Shown: piece by piece, positions 44,595-54,868 of the stretch
Numbering within the stretch: the first letter of the stretch is position 1
How the letters are laid out: the number at the start of each line of letters is the position of its first letter
Assembly (NCBI GenBank): GCA_963849005.1
Contig: CAWKGC010000019.1
Coordinates: 496,001 to 560,000 of the forward strand
DNA from: CAWKGC01 sp963849005
GTDB lineage: Bacteria; Pseudomonadota; Gammaproteobacteria; Burkholderiales; Usitatibacteraceae
Length of the DNA: 64,000 nt
Direction: 5' to 3'
Program-made: the position numbers and the translations under genes
Notes under the pieces: model-generated
What the model was told of the DNA's origin: nothing
Database searches by the model: none
The model's input: only the letters and a program-made list of their open reading frames with translations

Positions 44595-45808
44595 TGCGCC
44601 TCGCGGTGCTGGGATCGACCGGCTCGATCGGCAAGAGCACGCTCGATGTCGTCAGGCGCAATGCAGGGCGCTTCGGCATCACGGCGCTCGCCGCGCGCGG
44701 CGATGTCGACGCGCTGTTCGCGCAGTGCGTTGAATTTTCGCCGCGCGTCGCGGCAATGAGCGACAGCGGGGCGGCCGAGAGGCTGGAGGCGAAGTTGCGC
44801 GAGCGCGGGCTCGAAATCGAGGTGCTGGCGGGGCCGCAATCCCTGGTGGGCGTTGCCACGGCTGCCGACGTCGATGGCGTCATGGCCGCCATAGTGGGTG
44901 CCGCGGGCCTTGCCTCGAGCATCGCCGCGGCGCGCGCGGGCAAGACCGTGTTCCTTGCCAACAAGGAAGCGCTGGTGATGTCCGGCGCGCTGTTCATGCG
45001 CGCGCTCGAAGAGGGCGGGGCCACGCTCCTGCCGGTCGACAGCGAGCACTCGGCGATCTTCCAGTCGCTGCCGCGCGGTTTCGCCTGCGGCCGGCCGGGG
45101 GCCCTTGAGGCGGCCGGCGTCAGGCGGATCCTGCTCACCGCTTCCGGCGGCCCGTTCCGCACCACGCCCGTGGCGCGATTGCGCCACGTCACGCCCGAGC
45201 AGGCCTGCGCCCATCCCAACTGGGTGATGGGCCCGAAGATCTCGGTGGACTCGGCGACGATGATGAACAAGGGGCTCGAGGTCATCGAGGCGCACTGGCT
45301 GTTCGGCGCGCCGCCGGAGGCGATCGAGGTCCTGGTGCACCCGCAGAGCGTGATCCACTCCATGGTGGAGTACCGCGACGCTTCGGTGATCGCCCAGCTC
45401 GGCGCGCCCGACATGCGCACGCCGATCGCGTGCGCCCTCGCCTGGCCGGAGCGCGTCGAGGCGGGTGTGGAGCCCGTGGATTTCGCGCGCTTGTCGGGGC
45501 TCACCTTCGAGGCGCTCGACGCGGCGCGCTTCCCCTGCGTGCGGCTCGCGTACGAGGCGCTGCGCGCGGGTGGAACCGCGCCGGCGACGTTGAACGCGGC
45601 CAACGAAATCGCGGTCGAAGCGTTCCTGGCGGGACGGCTCGCTTTCGACGCGATCCCCGGAATCATCGAGGCCGTCCTCGGCGAGGCCGGTGTCGAGCCG
45701 TTGGCGGACCTGGACCAGCTGGCGGTCGCCGACAACGAGGCGCGCGCGCTGGCCAGCCGACGGGTCTCGCGCGTCGCGAGGACAGTGAGCACGGGAGCAG
45801 GCGAATGA
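44591..45808 (+). CDS. dxr: 1-deoxy-D-xylulose-5-phosphate reductoisomerase
   Basis: 405 residues from ATG 44591 overlapping cdsA. LAVLGSTGSIGKSTLDVVRR is the NADPH site; FLANKEALVMSGALF, LLPVDSEHSAIFQSL (metal ligands), HPNWVMGPKISVDSATMMNKGLEVIEAHWLF and VHPQSVIHSMVEYRDASVIAQLG are diagnostic. It commits carbon to the MEP isoprenoid pathway, feeding uppS. The stop overlaps rseP (ATGA). Confidence 0.96.
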   Translation: MMRLAVLGSTGSIGKSTLDVVRRNAGRFGITALAARGDVDALFAQCVEFSPRVAAMSDSGAAERLEAKLRERGLEIEVLAGPQSLVGVATAADVDGVMAAIVGAAGLASSIAAARAGKTVFLANKEALVMSGALFMRALEEGGATLLPVDSEHSAIFQSLPRGFACGRPGALEAAGVRRILLTASGGPFRTTPVARLRHVTPEQACAHPNWVMGPKISVDSATMMNKGLEVIEAHWLFGAPPEAIEVLVHPQSVIHSMVEYRDASVIAQLGAPDMRTPIACALAWPERVEAGVEPVDFARLSGLTFEALDAARFPCVRLAYEALRAGGTAPATLNAANEIAVEAFLAGRLAFDAIPGIIEAVLGEAGVEPLADLDQLAVADNEARALASRRVSRVARTVSTGAGE

Positions 45809-47176
45809 TGAGCGGGATCACCACCGTACTTTCCTTTCTAGCGACAGTCGCGATACTCGTGGTGATCCACGAGTACGGCCATTACCTCGCCGCGCGCGCC
45901 TGCGGCGTCAAGGTGCTGCGCTTCTCCGTCGGCTTCGGGCGCCCGCTCTGGCTGCGCCGCTTCGGGCGCGACCGAACGGAATGGTCGATCGCCTCCGTCC
46001 CGCTCGGCGGCTACGTGAAGATGCTCGACGAGCGCGAGGGCGACGTCGCCCCGCAGGAGCGCCACCGCGCCTTCAACAACCAGCCCGTGGGCAAGCGCAT
46101 CGCCATCGTTCTTGCCGGACCGGCGGCCAATTTCCTGCTGGCCTTCGTGCTCTATTGGGCCTTGTTCGTGATCGGGCAGCCCGGGACGAAGCCGATCGTC
46201 GATGCGCCCGCGATCGGGACGCCCGCGGCGGCGGCCGGGTTCGAGCGCGGCGACACCGTCCTCGCCATCGACGGCATGCGCACGCAGACGTGGAGCGACG
46301 TCTACTGGCAGCTTTTCAAGCAGGCAGTCAAGCGCGAAGCGATCGACATCGAGGTGCGCACGGCCGCCGGGCGCGATGCCACGCGCCGCATCGATGCGCG
46401 CGGGATCTCGACCGACGACCTCGACAAGGACCTGATGCCCCGCCTGGGATTCAAGGCGCTGGGCCTGAAGCTCGACCCGGTGATCGGCCGCGTGATCGAG
46501 GGCGGCGTGGCGCAGAAGTCGGGCCTGCTTGCCGGCGACCGCGTGGTTGCGATCGACGGCGCGGAAGTGCGCGGCTGGGGAGACCTGGTCGCGCGCGTGC
46601 GGGCCGGTGCCGGCAAGAACCTCGAGTTCACCATCGAGCGCGGCGGCGCGCGGCTGGAGCGCAGGGTCACGCCCGAGTCCGCCTCCGATGGCGCGGCGAG
46701 CGTCGGCCGCATCGGCATCGGGCTGTCCGCCGAGCAGGAGGCGCGCATCGCGGAATCCTCCACGATCGTCCGCTATGGCCCGCTCGAGTCCGTCGGCCGC
46801 GCGGCCGCGCGCGTGTGGGAGGTGAGCATCTTCAGCCTGCAGATGCTTTGGCGGATGGTCACCGGCGACGTGTCGTGGAAGAACCTGTCCGGCCCCCTCA
46901 CGATCGCCGACTACGCCGGCCAGACGGCGCGCCTGGGCCTCGTCTGGTACCTCGGCTTCCTCGCCGTGATCAGCGTGAGCCTCGGCGTGCTCAACCTGCT
47001 GCCCGTCCCGCTGCTCGATGGGGGGCATCTGCTGTATTATGTCGTCGAGATTGTGCAAGGGCAGCCCGGTCTCGGAACGCGTGATGGAATTCGGCCAGCG
47101 GATCGGCCTTGCGCTGCTCCTCGCACTCACGCTGTTCGCCTTTTACAACGACATCAACCGCCTGCTCACCGGCTGA
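45805..47176 (+). CDS. rseP: RseP site-2 zinc protease (one frameshift near the C-terminus)
   Basis: ATG 45805. The metalloprotease motif VVIHEYGHYLAARACGVKVLRFSVGFG lies in the first membrane segment; two PDZ domains follow (TPAAAAGFERGDTVLAIDGM; GVAQKSGLLAGDRVVAIDGA). LLPVPLLDGGHLLYYVVEIV carries the third zinc ligand. An extra C near 47062 (GTGCAAGGGCAG) shifts the frame; the restored end reads GSPVSERVMEFGQRIGLALLLALTLFAFYNDINRLLTG with a stop at 47176. RseP cleaves anti-sigma factor RseA and signal-peptide remnants. Confidence 0.93.
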
Positions 47177-47185
47177 CCCCTCCCG

Positions 47186-49477
47186 ATGCGCCTTCCCCTC
47201 CTTGCCGCGCTGGCCTTTCTTGCCGCGCTACCCGCGCTTGCGATCCAGCCCTTCACGATCAGGGACATCCGCATCGAGGGCGTGCAGCGCACCGACGCGG
47301 GCACGGTCTTCACCTACCTTCCGGTCAAGGTCGGCGAGCGCCTCGACGACGAGAAGTCGGCGCAGGCGATCAAGGCGCTGTACGCCACGGGCTTCTACAA
47401 CGACGTCCGCCTGGAAGTCGACGGCGACGTGCTCATCGTCTTCGTGCAGGAGCGCCCGTCGATCGCGCAGATCGACATCGAGGGCGCCAAGGAATTCACC
47501 AAGGACGCGCTCAAGGACGGGCTCAAGCAGGCGGGGATCGCCGAGGCGAAGATCTTCGACAAGAGCGTGGCCGACCGCGCCGAGAAGGAGATCAAGCGCC
47601 AGTACACCAGCCGCGGTTTCTACGCGGCCAAGGTCGCGGTCACCGTCACGCCGCTGGAGAGGAACCGGGTCGCGCTCAGGCTCGACATCGACGAAGGCGA
47701 GGTCACCAGGATCGCCGACATCAACATCATCGGCGCGAAGGCACTTCACCGAGCGCGAGCTGCTGCGCCAGATGCAGCTGACCACGCCCGGCTGGCTGAC
47801 CTGGTATCACCAAGGACGACCAGTACTCGAAGCAGAAGCTCGCCGCCGACCTGGAAACCCTGCGCTCCTTCTACCTGAACCGGGGCTACCTCGAGTTCAA
47901 CATCGACTCGACCCAGGTGTCGATCACGCCTGACAAGGAAGCACATCTACATCACCATCACCATCACCGAGGGCCCGCGTCTACACGGTTCGGCGCGGTG
48001 AAGCTGAGCGGCGAGACCATCGCGCCCGAGGAAGAGCTGTACGGGATCATCACCGTGCGCGAGGGGCGAGATCTTTTCCCGCGAGAGGATCGTCGAGACC
48101 ACCAAGCGGATCACCGACCGCCTGGGCAACGACGGGTATTCGTTCGCCAACGTGAACCCGGTGCCCGACATCAACCGCGAAAGCGCGCGTCGCGTCGTTC
48201 ACGCTGTTCGTCGATCCGGGCCGCCGCGTTTACGTGCGCCGCATCAACGTGGCCGGCAACCAGAAGACGCAGGACGAGGTCATCCGGCGCGAAATGCGCC
48301 AGCTCGAGGCCTCATGGTATTCGCTGGAGAAGATCGAGCGGTCCAAGGAACGACTGCAGACGCACGGGCTATTTCTCGGAAGTGAACATCGAGACGCCGT
48401 CGGTGCCCGGGACGCAGGACCAGGTGGACGTGAACATCACCGTCATGGAGCGCAATACGGGCAGCCTCAACTTCGGCCTCGGCTATTCGACCGCGGACAA
48501 GCTCACCGTCACGGCCTCCGTGTCGCAGGCGAACATCCTCGGCACCGGCAACCAGCTCTCGCTTGCAGCTCAACACCGGCTCGGTGAACCAGGTCTATTC
48601 GCTGAGCTTCCTCGATCCGTACTGGACGGTCGACGGCATCGGCTTCGGCTGGGACATCTACCAGCGCAACGTGGACACCTCCTCGCTGTCGGTCGCCTCC
48701 TACACGACCAACACCACGGGCGCCGGCATCCGCTTTGCGGTTCCGGTGACGGAGTTCGACACGATCACCACCGGCCTCGCCGTGGAGAAGACCGAGCTCG
48801 GCCTCGACCCGTTTACCGCGTCGATCCAGTACATCGAGTTCGTCCTGATCTTCGGCGAAAACACCACCACGTTCCGCTACAACATCGGCTACTCGCGCGA
48901 CACCCGCGACAGCCTGGTCTACCCTACGAAAGGGCGCCTGCTCGAAGTCGGCGCCGAAATCGGCATGCCGCCCGGCGACCTCACCTATTATCGCGTCCAG
49001 GGCCTGGTGCAGCAGCTCTACACCTTCCAGGCCCTGCCGTGGCTCACGGTGCTGGGCAACCTCGAGCTGGGCTACGCCGACGGCTACGACAACAAGCCCC
49101 TGCCCTTCTTCAAGAATTTCTACGCCGGCGGCGTGGGCTCCGTGCGCGGCTACCAGACCGCATCGCTCGGGCCCGAGGACCTCGCCGGCAATGCGGTGGG
49201 CGGCAATCGGCGCTTCGTCGCCAACCTCGAGCTGCTGTTCCCGATCCCGGGCATGAAGGAAAACAAGGCCGTGCGGCTGTCCACCTTCCTCGATGCCGGC
49301 CAGGTATGGGGCGCCTTCCAGCAGGTCTCGGCGAGCGACCTGCGCTGGTCCACGGGAGTCGCGATGAGCTGGGACTCGCCCGTGGGCCCGCTCAAGTTTT
49401 CCATCGCCTACCCGTTCCGCACGCAGCCCCAGGACAAGCTGGAGCGCTTCCAGTTCCAGTTGGGTAGAATATTCTGA
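47186..49477 (+). CDS. bamA: BamA outer-membrane assembly factor (about nine frameshifts in the POTRA region)
   Basis: ATG 47186: signal LPLLAALAFLAALPALA, then IQPFTIRDIRIEGVQRTDAGTVFTYLPVKVGE (POTRA 1). Between 47745 and 48570 single-base additions occur near 47748, 47808, 47947, 47977, 47999, 48068, 48185, 48370 and 48567. Correcting them rebuilds POTRA 3-5, for example FTERELLRQMQLTTPGWLTWYTKDDQYS and YVRRINVAGNQKTQDEVIRRE. The barrel from about 48480 is intact and includes GSVRGYQTASLG (the L6 motif) and ends FQLGRIF. It inserts outer-membrane proteins. Being essential, the breaks must be errors in the sequence. Confidence 0.93.
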
Positions 49478-49995
49478 TGACCAGTGGAAACTTCGCCGCT
49501 GCATGGCGGCCCGTTCTCGGCGGCGCGGCCCTCGCGCTGGCTTCGCTTGCGACGCAGGCCGTGGAGCTGAAGATCGGGTTCGTCAATACCGAACGGGTGT
49601 TCCGCGAGGCGGCTCCGGCCAAGCGCGCGCAGGCCAAGCTCGAAAAGGAGTTTGCCGTCCGCAACGCCGAGCTCGCCAAGCTCGAGAAGCAGGGCCGCGA
49701 CCTGCAGACCGAGCTGGAGAAGGAGAACGTCACGCTCCCCGAGCCTGCGCGCCGCGAGAAGGAGCGCGCGCTCGCCGACGTGAGCCGCAACTTCCAGCGC
49801 GTCCAGCGCGAAATCCGCGAGGACCTGAACCTGCGCCGCAACGAGGAACTCGCGATCGTGCAGGAGCGCGCCACGCGCGTGATCAACCAGATCGCGGAAC
49901 AGGACAAGTTCGACCTGATCGTCCAGGAAGCAGTGTTCGCGAGTTCGCGCATCGACATCACCGACAAGGTGATCAAGGCGCTTGCGGACAAGTGA
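49477..49995 (+). CDS. skp: OmpH/Skp periplasmic chaperone
   Basis: 172 residues from ATG 49477, overlapping the bamA stop by one base. Signal WRPVLGGAALALASLATQA, then VELKIGFVNTERVFREAAPAKRAQAKLEKEF, long charged coiled-coil helices and the closing IAEQDKFDLIVQEAVFASSRIDITDKVIKAL. It holds unfolded outer-membrane proteins on their way to BamA. Confidence 0.93.
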   Translation: MTSGNFAAAWRPVLGGAALALASLATQAVELKIGFVNTERVFREAAPAKRAQAKLEKEFAVRNAELAKLEKQGRDLQTELEKENVTLPEPARREKERALADVSRNFQRVQREIREDLNLRRNEELAIVQERATRVINQIAEQDKFDLIVQEAVFASSRIDITDKVIKALADK

Positions 49996-50008
49996 CCCGG
50001 GCCGCCAC

Positions 50009-51048
50009 TTGGGCACGCGCGTCACGCCCCGTTTCACGCTAGCCGAGCTGGTCGCCCGCTTCGGCGGCGAGGCTGCGGGAGAGGTGCGCGAGCCGCTGGC
50101 CGGCGTAGCCACCCTCGAAGAGGCGGATGCGACCCGCATTGCCTTCCTTGCCAATCCCAGGTATCGCGCGAAGCTCGGCTCGACCCGCGCCGGCGCGGTC
50201 ATCCTCGGCGCCGCCGATCGAGATGCCACGGCGATACCCGCGATCGTCGCGGCCAACCCCTACGCCTACTTCGCCCGCGTGGCGCAACTGTTCCATCCTG
50301 CGCGAAGCGCCGTGCCCGGCGTGCATGCTTCGGCGGCAGTCGATGCGACGGCAGAGATCGCGGCCACGGCGGAGGTCGGCCCGATGGCGGTGATCGGGGC
50401 CCGCTCGCGCGTCGGCGAACGCGCCGTGATCGGGCCCGGCACGGTGATCGGCGAGGGCGTGACGGTCGGCGAGGATTGCCTGCTGCATGCGCGGGTCACG
50501 ATCTATGCCCATTGCGTCGTCGGCGAGCGCTGCATCCTGCATTCGGGAAGCGTCATCGGTGCCGACGGGTTCGGTTTTGCGCCCGAAGGCGGGGCCTGGC
50601 TGAAGATCCCGCAGGTCGGCCGCGTCGTCATCGGCCCGGACGTGGAAATCGGCGCGAACACCACCGTCGACCGCGGCGCGATGGGCGACACCGTGATCGG
50701 AGAGGGCGCCAAGATCGACAACCAGGTCCAGGTCGGCCACAACAGCCGCATCGGCGCGCATACCGCCATCGCTGGGTGCGTCGGCATTTCCGGGTCGACC
50801 ATGATCGGCAGCCATTGCATGATCGGCGGCGGCGTCGGGATGGTCGGGCACATCACGATTGCCGACGGCGTGACGATCTCCGCCATGACGCTGGTGACCA
50901 AGTCCATCACCACTCCCGGCACCTATTCCTCGTCGATGCCGATGATGCCCCATTCGGAATGGCTGCGGAATGCGGCACAATTGCGGGGCCTTGATGGCCT
51001 GGCGCGCGCGGTGAAGCGGCTTGAAGCGGGAGAAGGAAAAAGAAATGA
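50009..51048 (+). CDS. lpxD: UDP-3-O-(3-hydroxyacyl)glucosamine N-acyltransferase (frameshift at the 3' end)
   Basis: The start is probably TTG 50009 (LGTRVTPRFTLAELVARFGGEAAGEV). The N-terminal domain binds uridine; from about residue 105 a left-handed beta helix of hexapeptide repeats follows (AVIGARSRVGERAVIGPGTVIGEG). SVIGADGFGFAPEGGAWLKIPQVGRVVIGPDVEIGANTTVDRGA, HNSRIGAHTAIAGCVGISG and MPMMPHSEWLRNAAQLRGLDGL are diagnostic. Near 51030 an extra base in GGGAGAAGGAAAAAG hides the stop; the expected TGA is at 51046-51048, overlapping fabZ. It adds the second acyl chain in lipid A synthesis. Confidence 0.92.
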
Positions 51049-51506
51049 TGAACATCGAAGAGATCAAGCGGATCGTTCCGCACCGCTATCCGTTCCTGCT
51101 GCTCGACCGGATCGTCGAGTTCGAGGCCCACAAGCGCATCGTCGCGATCAAGAACGTGACCGCGAACGAGCCGTTCTTCCAGGGGCATTTCCCGCACTAC
51201 ATGGTCATGCCCGGCGTCCTGATCATCGAAGCCATGGCGCAGGCCGCAGGCGTGCTCGGGCTCAAGTCGAACGGCCTGGAAAACGACGGCGTGAGCATCT
51301 ATTTCTTCGCCGGCATCGACAAGGCGCGATTCAAGCGCCCGGTGGTGCCGGGCGACTCGCTCCTGATCGAGGTCACGCTGATTCGCACGAGCCGCGGCCT
51401 GTCGAAGCTCGCGGCCACGGCCCGCGTGGCCGGCGTGCTCGCGGCCGAGGCGGAGATCCTGTGCGTGCTCAGGCCGATCCCGATCAGCGAAGTCCTCAAG
51501 GGCTGA
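51045..51506 (+). CDS. fabZ: 3-hydroxyacyl-ACP dehydratase FabZ
   Basis: 153 residues from ATG 51045. IKRIVPHRYPFLLLDRIVEFE, then NEPFFQGHFPHYMVMPGVLIIEAMAQAAGVL carries the catalytic His and Glu of the hot-dog fold. DKARFKRPVVPGDSLLIEV follows. It dehydrates hydroxyacyl-ACP in fatty acid synthesis, competing with LpxA/LpxD for substrate, hence the operon placement. Confidence 0.96.
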   Translation: MMNIEEIKRIVPHRYPFLLLDRIVEFEAHKRIVAIKNVTANEPFFQGHFPHYMVMPGVLIIEAMAQAAGVLGLKSNGLENDGVSIYFFAGIDKARFKRPVVPGDSLLIEVTLIRTSRGLSKLAATARVAGVLAAEAEILCVLRPIPISEVLKG

Positions 51507-51513
51507 AGGGGAC

Positions 51514-52293
51514 ATGGCCGCGAGCATCCACGCCACGGCGATCGTCGACGCGCGCGCGCGCCTGGCCGACGGCGTCGCCGTCGGGCCCTACACGATCATC
51601 GATGGCGACGTCGAGATAGGCGAGGGCACCTCCATCGGGGCGCACTGCGTGATCACGGGCCATACGCGCATCGGCAGCGGCAACCGCATCTTCCAGTTCA
51701 ACTCGATCGGCGAGGCCAACCAGGACAAGAAGTACAAGGGCGAGCCAACGCGGCTGGAGATCGGCGACCGCAACACGATCCGCGAGTTCTGCACCCTGAA
51801 CCGCGGCACGGTGCAGGATGCCGGCGTCACGCGCGTGGGCAGCGACAACTGGTTCATGGCCTACAGCCACGTCGCGCACGACTGCGTGGTCGGCGACAAT
51901 ACGGTGTTCGCCAACCACGCCACGCTGGGCGGGCACGTCCACATCGGCGACTGGACGGTGCTGGGCGGATTCGCCGGCGTGCACCAGTTCGTGCGCGTCG
52001 GCGCGCACGCCATGGTCGGCGGCGCCTCGGCGGTGCTCCAGGACGTGCCGCATTACGTGACGGTGCAGGGCGCGCCCTGCTCGCCGCGCAGCATCAACGC
52101 CGAGGGCCTCAAGCGCCGCGGCTTCACACCGGAGGCGATCGCGGCAATCAAGCGCGCTTTCCGGACGCTCTACCGTTCGGGGCTCAAGCTCGAAGAGGCG
52201 CGCGCGGCCATCGCCGTGGAGGCCGCGACGCAGCCGGAACTCCTGCCGCTGGTCGAATTCCTCGCCGCATCCAGCCGCGGCATCGCAAGGTAG
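51514..52293 (+). CDS. lpxA: UDP-N-acetylglucosamine O-acyltransferase
   Basis: 259 residues from ATG 51514. Starts IHATAIVDARARLADGVAVGPYTIIDGDVEIGEGTSIGAHCVITGHTRIG (hexapeptide repeats), then NRIFQFNSIGEANQDKKYKGEPTRLEIGDRNTIREFCTLNRGT and WFMAYSHVAHDCVVGDNTVFANHATLGGHVHIGD with the catalytic His. It performs the first acylation of lipid A synthesis. Confidence 0.96.
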   Translation: MAASIHATAIVDARARLADGVAVGPYTIIDGDVEIGEGTSIGAHCVITGHTRIGSGNRIFQFNSIGEANQDKKYKGEPTRLEIGDRNTIREFCTLNRGTVQDAGVTRVGSDNWFMAYSHVAHDCVVGDNTVFANHATLGGHVHIGDWTVLGGFAGVHQFVRVGAHAMVGGASAVLQDVPHYVTVQGAPCSPRSINAEGLKRRGFTPEAIAAIKRAFRTLYRSGLKLEEARAAIAVEAATQPELLPLVEFLAASSRGIAR

Positions 52294-52298
52294 CGCCC

Positions 52299-53499
52299 TT
52301 GCGCATCGCCATCGTGGCCGGGGAGGCTTCGGGCGACCTGCTCGGCAGCATCCTCATCCGTGCCGTGCGCGAGCGAGTGCCGGAGGCGGAGTTCTACGGG
52401 ATCGCCGGGCCGAAAATGATCGCGGCGGGAGCGACGACGCTCTACCCGATGGAGAAGCTCTCCGTGCGCGGCTATGTCGAAGTGCTGCGGCGACTGCCCG
52501 AACTGCTGCGGATCCGCTCCGAAATCGGCAGGCGGCTTGCCGCAGACCGCCCGGCGCTCTTCATCGGGGTGGACGCGCCCGACTTCAACCTCGGGCTCGA
52601 GGCGAAGCTGAAGGCGCGCGGCATCCCCGTGGTCCATTGCGTGAGCCCCTCGATCTGGGCGTGGCGCCCGGAGCGGATCCACTCGATCGGCCGCTCCGTC
52701 GACCACATGCTCTGCCTGTTTCCGTTCGAGAAACCGCTCTACGACCGCGCCGGGATCGCGGCGACGTACGTCGGCCATCCGCTTGCCGAAGCGCTGCCTG
52801 CCGGATGCGCAGAAGGACGGCTCGCGCACCCAGTTGCGCCTCGGCGGCGCGGGGCCGGCGATCGCGCTGCTTCCCGGGAGCCGCCAGGGCGAACTCGAGC
52901 AGCACGCCGATCTCTTCATCGAGACCGCGAAACGGATCGCGCAGTCGCGGCCCGGGGCGCGGTTCCTCGTCCCGCTCGCCACGCGCGAAACGCGCGACTA
53001 TTTCGAGTCGCGCATTTATGCGCGCGATGCGCACGAGCTGCAGTTCACGATCCTCTTCGGGCACGCCACGCTGGCACTCCAGGCCGCCGACGTCGCGCTG
53101 GTCGCCAGCGGCACCGCCACCCTGGAAGCGGCGCTTGCGCGTTGCCCGATGGTGATCACGTACCGCATCCCGCGCCTGTCCTATTGGTGGATGTCGCGCC
53201 GGAGCGTGATCAACTATGTCGGCCTGCCGAACATCCTTGCCGGCGAGTACATCGTGCCCGAGCTGCTCCAGGATGACGCCACGCCCGACAACCTCGCGCA
53301 GGCGCTGTGCAACTGGCTCGAGAATGCCGCCGCGCGCGAGCGGCTGCAGGAGCGCTTCGCCCGAATGCATGCGGCGCTTCGCGTGGACAGCGCGGAACGC
53401 ATCGGGCAGGCCCTGCTTCCCTTCCTCGCTCCGCGCGCGCACGGATTTGCGCGCCAGGCCGAAAGCGATGCCGACCTGGCGCCTGTGCGGGGTCGATGA
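52299..53499 (+). CDS. lpxB: lipid-A-disaccharide synthase (one frameshift)
   Basis: TTG 52299: LRIAIVAGEASGDLLGSILIRAVRERVPEAEFYGIAGPKMIAAG, then VDAPDFNLGLEAKLKARGIPVVHCVSPSIWAWRPERI and YVGHPLAEALP. An extra T near 52803 shifts coding, which continues PDAQKDGSRTQLRLGGAGPAIALLPGSRQGELEQHADLF and TATLEAALARCPMVITYRIPRLSYWW. It condenses UDP-2,3-diacylglucosamine with lipid X. The 3' end overlaps rnhB by about 32 bp. Confidence 0.94.
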
Positions 53500-54055
53500 G
53501 GCCGGCCGCGGGCCCCTCGCCGGCGCGGTGTTTGCCGCCGCCGTCGTGCTCGACGCCGCGCGCCCGGTCCGCGGCCTGGCCGACTCCAAGGTACTGGGCG
53601 CGCCGCGGCGCGAAGAACTCGCCGCCCTCATCCGGGAGCGCGCTGCCGCGTGGGCCATCGCCTCCTGCTCGGTCGCCGAGATAGACGAGGTCAACATCCT
53701 GCAGGCCAGCCTCATCGCCATGCGCCGTGCCGTCCTCGCGCTCGGCATGGTGCCCGACGAGGTCTGCGTCGACGGGCTGCACGTGCCGCAGCTTTCCTGT
53801 GCATGCCGGGCCATCGTGAGGGGAGACAGCCTCGTGGCGGAAATCTCGGCGGCATCCATCCTCGCCAAGACCGCGAGGGATGCCGACATGGTCGAACTCG
53901 ACAGCCGTTTCCCGCAATACGGGTTCGCGCGCCACAAGGGTTACCCGACGCCGGCGCACCTTGCCGCGCTCGCGCGCTTCGGCCCCTGCGCCGTGCACCG
54001 CATGAGCTTCGCGCCGGTGCGCCTCGCCGCTGCGCAACGCGAGCTGCAATGGTGA
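53468..54055 (+). CDS. rnhB: ribonuclease HII
   Basis: 195 residues from ATG 53468, inside the lpxB end. LCGVDEAGRGPLAGAVFAAAVVLD holds the D-E catalytic pair; GLADSKVLGAPRREELAALI, VCVDGLHVPQL and VRGDSLVAEISAASILAKTARDADMVELDSRFPQYGFARHKGYPTPAHLAAL complete the family pattern. It removes RNA from RNA-DNA hybrids and single ribonucleotides. Confidence 0.95.
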   Translation: MPTWRLCGVDEAGRGPLAGAVFAAAVVLDAARPVRGLADSKVLGAPRREELAALIRERAAAWAIASCSVAEIDEVNILQASLIAMRRAVLALGMVPDEVCVDGLHVPQLSCACRAIVRGDSLVAEISAASILAKTARDADMVELDSRFPQYGFARHKGYPTPAHLAALARFGPCAVHRMSFAPVRLAAAQRELQW

Positions 54056-54845
54056 GGGGCGCGCAACCGATCGCGTCGGCGGCAAACGCGCATTTCAAGG
54101 CGCTCGAGAAGCTCGCGCATTCCGCGAGGCAAAGGCGCAAGCGCGGGCGTTCCGTCCTGGACGGGGTCCACCTGCTGTCCGCCCTGCTCGACTCGGGGCG
54201 GCAGCCGGAGGAGGTATTCGTCGATGCCGCGGGCGAGGCGGATCCCGAGGTCGCGGCGCTGCTCGGGCGGGTCGGTTCCGCGCCGGTCTACCGGCTCTCG
54301 GACGCGCTGTTTCGCGCCGTATCGACCGTCGAGACGCCGACCGGGGTGATTGCGACCGCGGCCACGCCGGAAGGCGCGATTGCGCCGGCCTCCGCGCGCT
54401 TCGTGCTGCTCATCGAGGACGTGCAGGACCCGGGAATGTCGGCACGATGCTGCGCACGGCGGCCGCCGCCGGCGTGGAGCACGTCCTGCTTTCGAATACC
54501 TGCGCGTTCGCATGGTCGCCGAAAGTGCTGCGCGCGGCGATGGGCGCGCATTTCCTCCTCAACATCGTCGAGGGCGCGGACCTTGCCGCGTGGCTGCGCG
54601 AGTTTCCGGGCCGCAGCATCGCGCTCGCGCCCCGCGCGGCGCTCGAGGTGTACGATCTCGACCTCAGCGGCCCAGTCGCTTTCGTCGTCGGCAACGAAGG
54701 CGCGGGCCTTACGCCTGATATCGAGCGCGCCGCGAAGCTGCGCGCCGCAGTGCCCATGCCGGGCCGCATGGAATCCCTGAATGCGGCAAGCGCCGTCGCG
54801 GCCTGCCTGTTCGAAGCGGTACGCCAGCGCCGATCCCGAAGTTGA
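54049..54845 (+). CDS. TrmH/SpoU-family RNA 2'-O-methyltransferase (one frameshift)
   Basis: ATG 54049 overlaps the rnhB end. MVRGAQPIASAANAHFKALEKLAHSARQRRKRGRSVLDGVHLLSALLD is the substrate-binding N-domain. FVLLIEDVQDPG is followed near 54433 by loss of a C; coding resumes NVGTMLRTAAAAGVEHVLLSN (motif 1), then LSGPVAFVVGNEGAGLTPDIERAA (motif 2) and VPMPGRMESLNAASAVAACLFE (motif 3) of the SPOUT knot. The target, probably 23S rRNA, cannot be named. Confidence 0.88.
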
Positions 54846-54868
54846 ACGCCTGAGTCGGAGACCACCTC

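Noticed and set aside
47917..48000. Run of histidines (LHHHHHH) read in one frame, resembling a His-tag
   Set aside because: It is the wrong frame of ATC-ACC repeats in bamA, which in the corrected frame read ITITITEG; it is an indel artefact.
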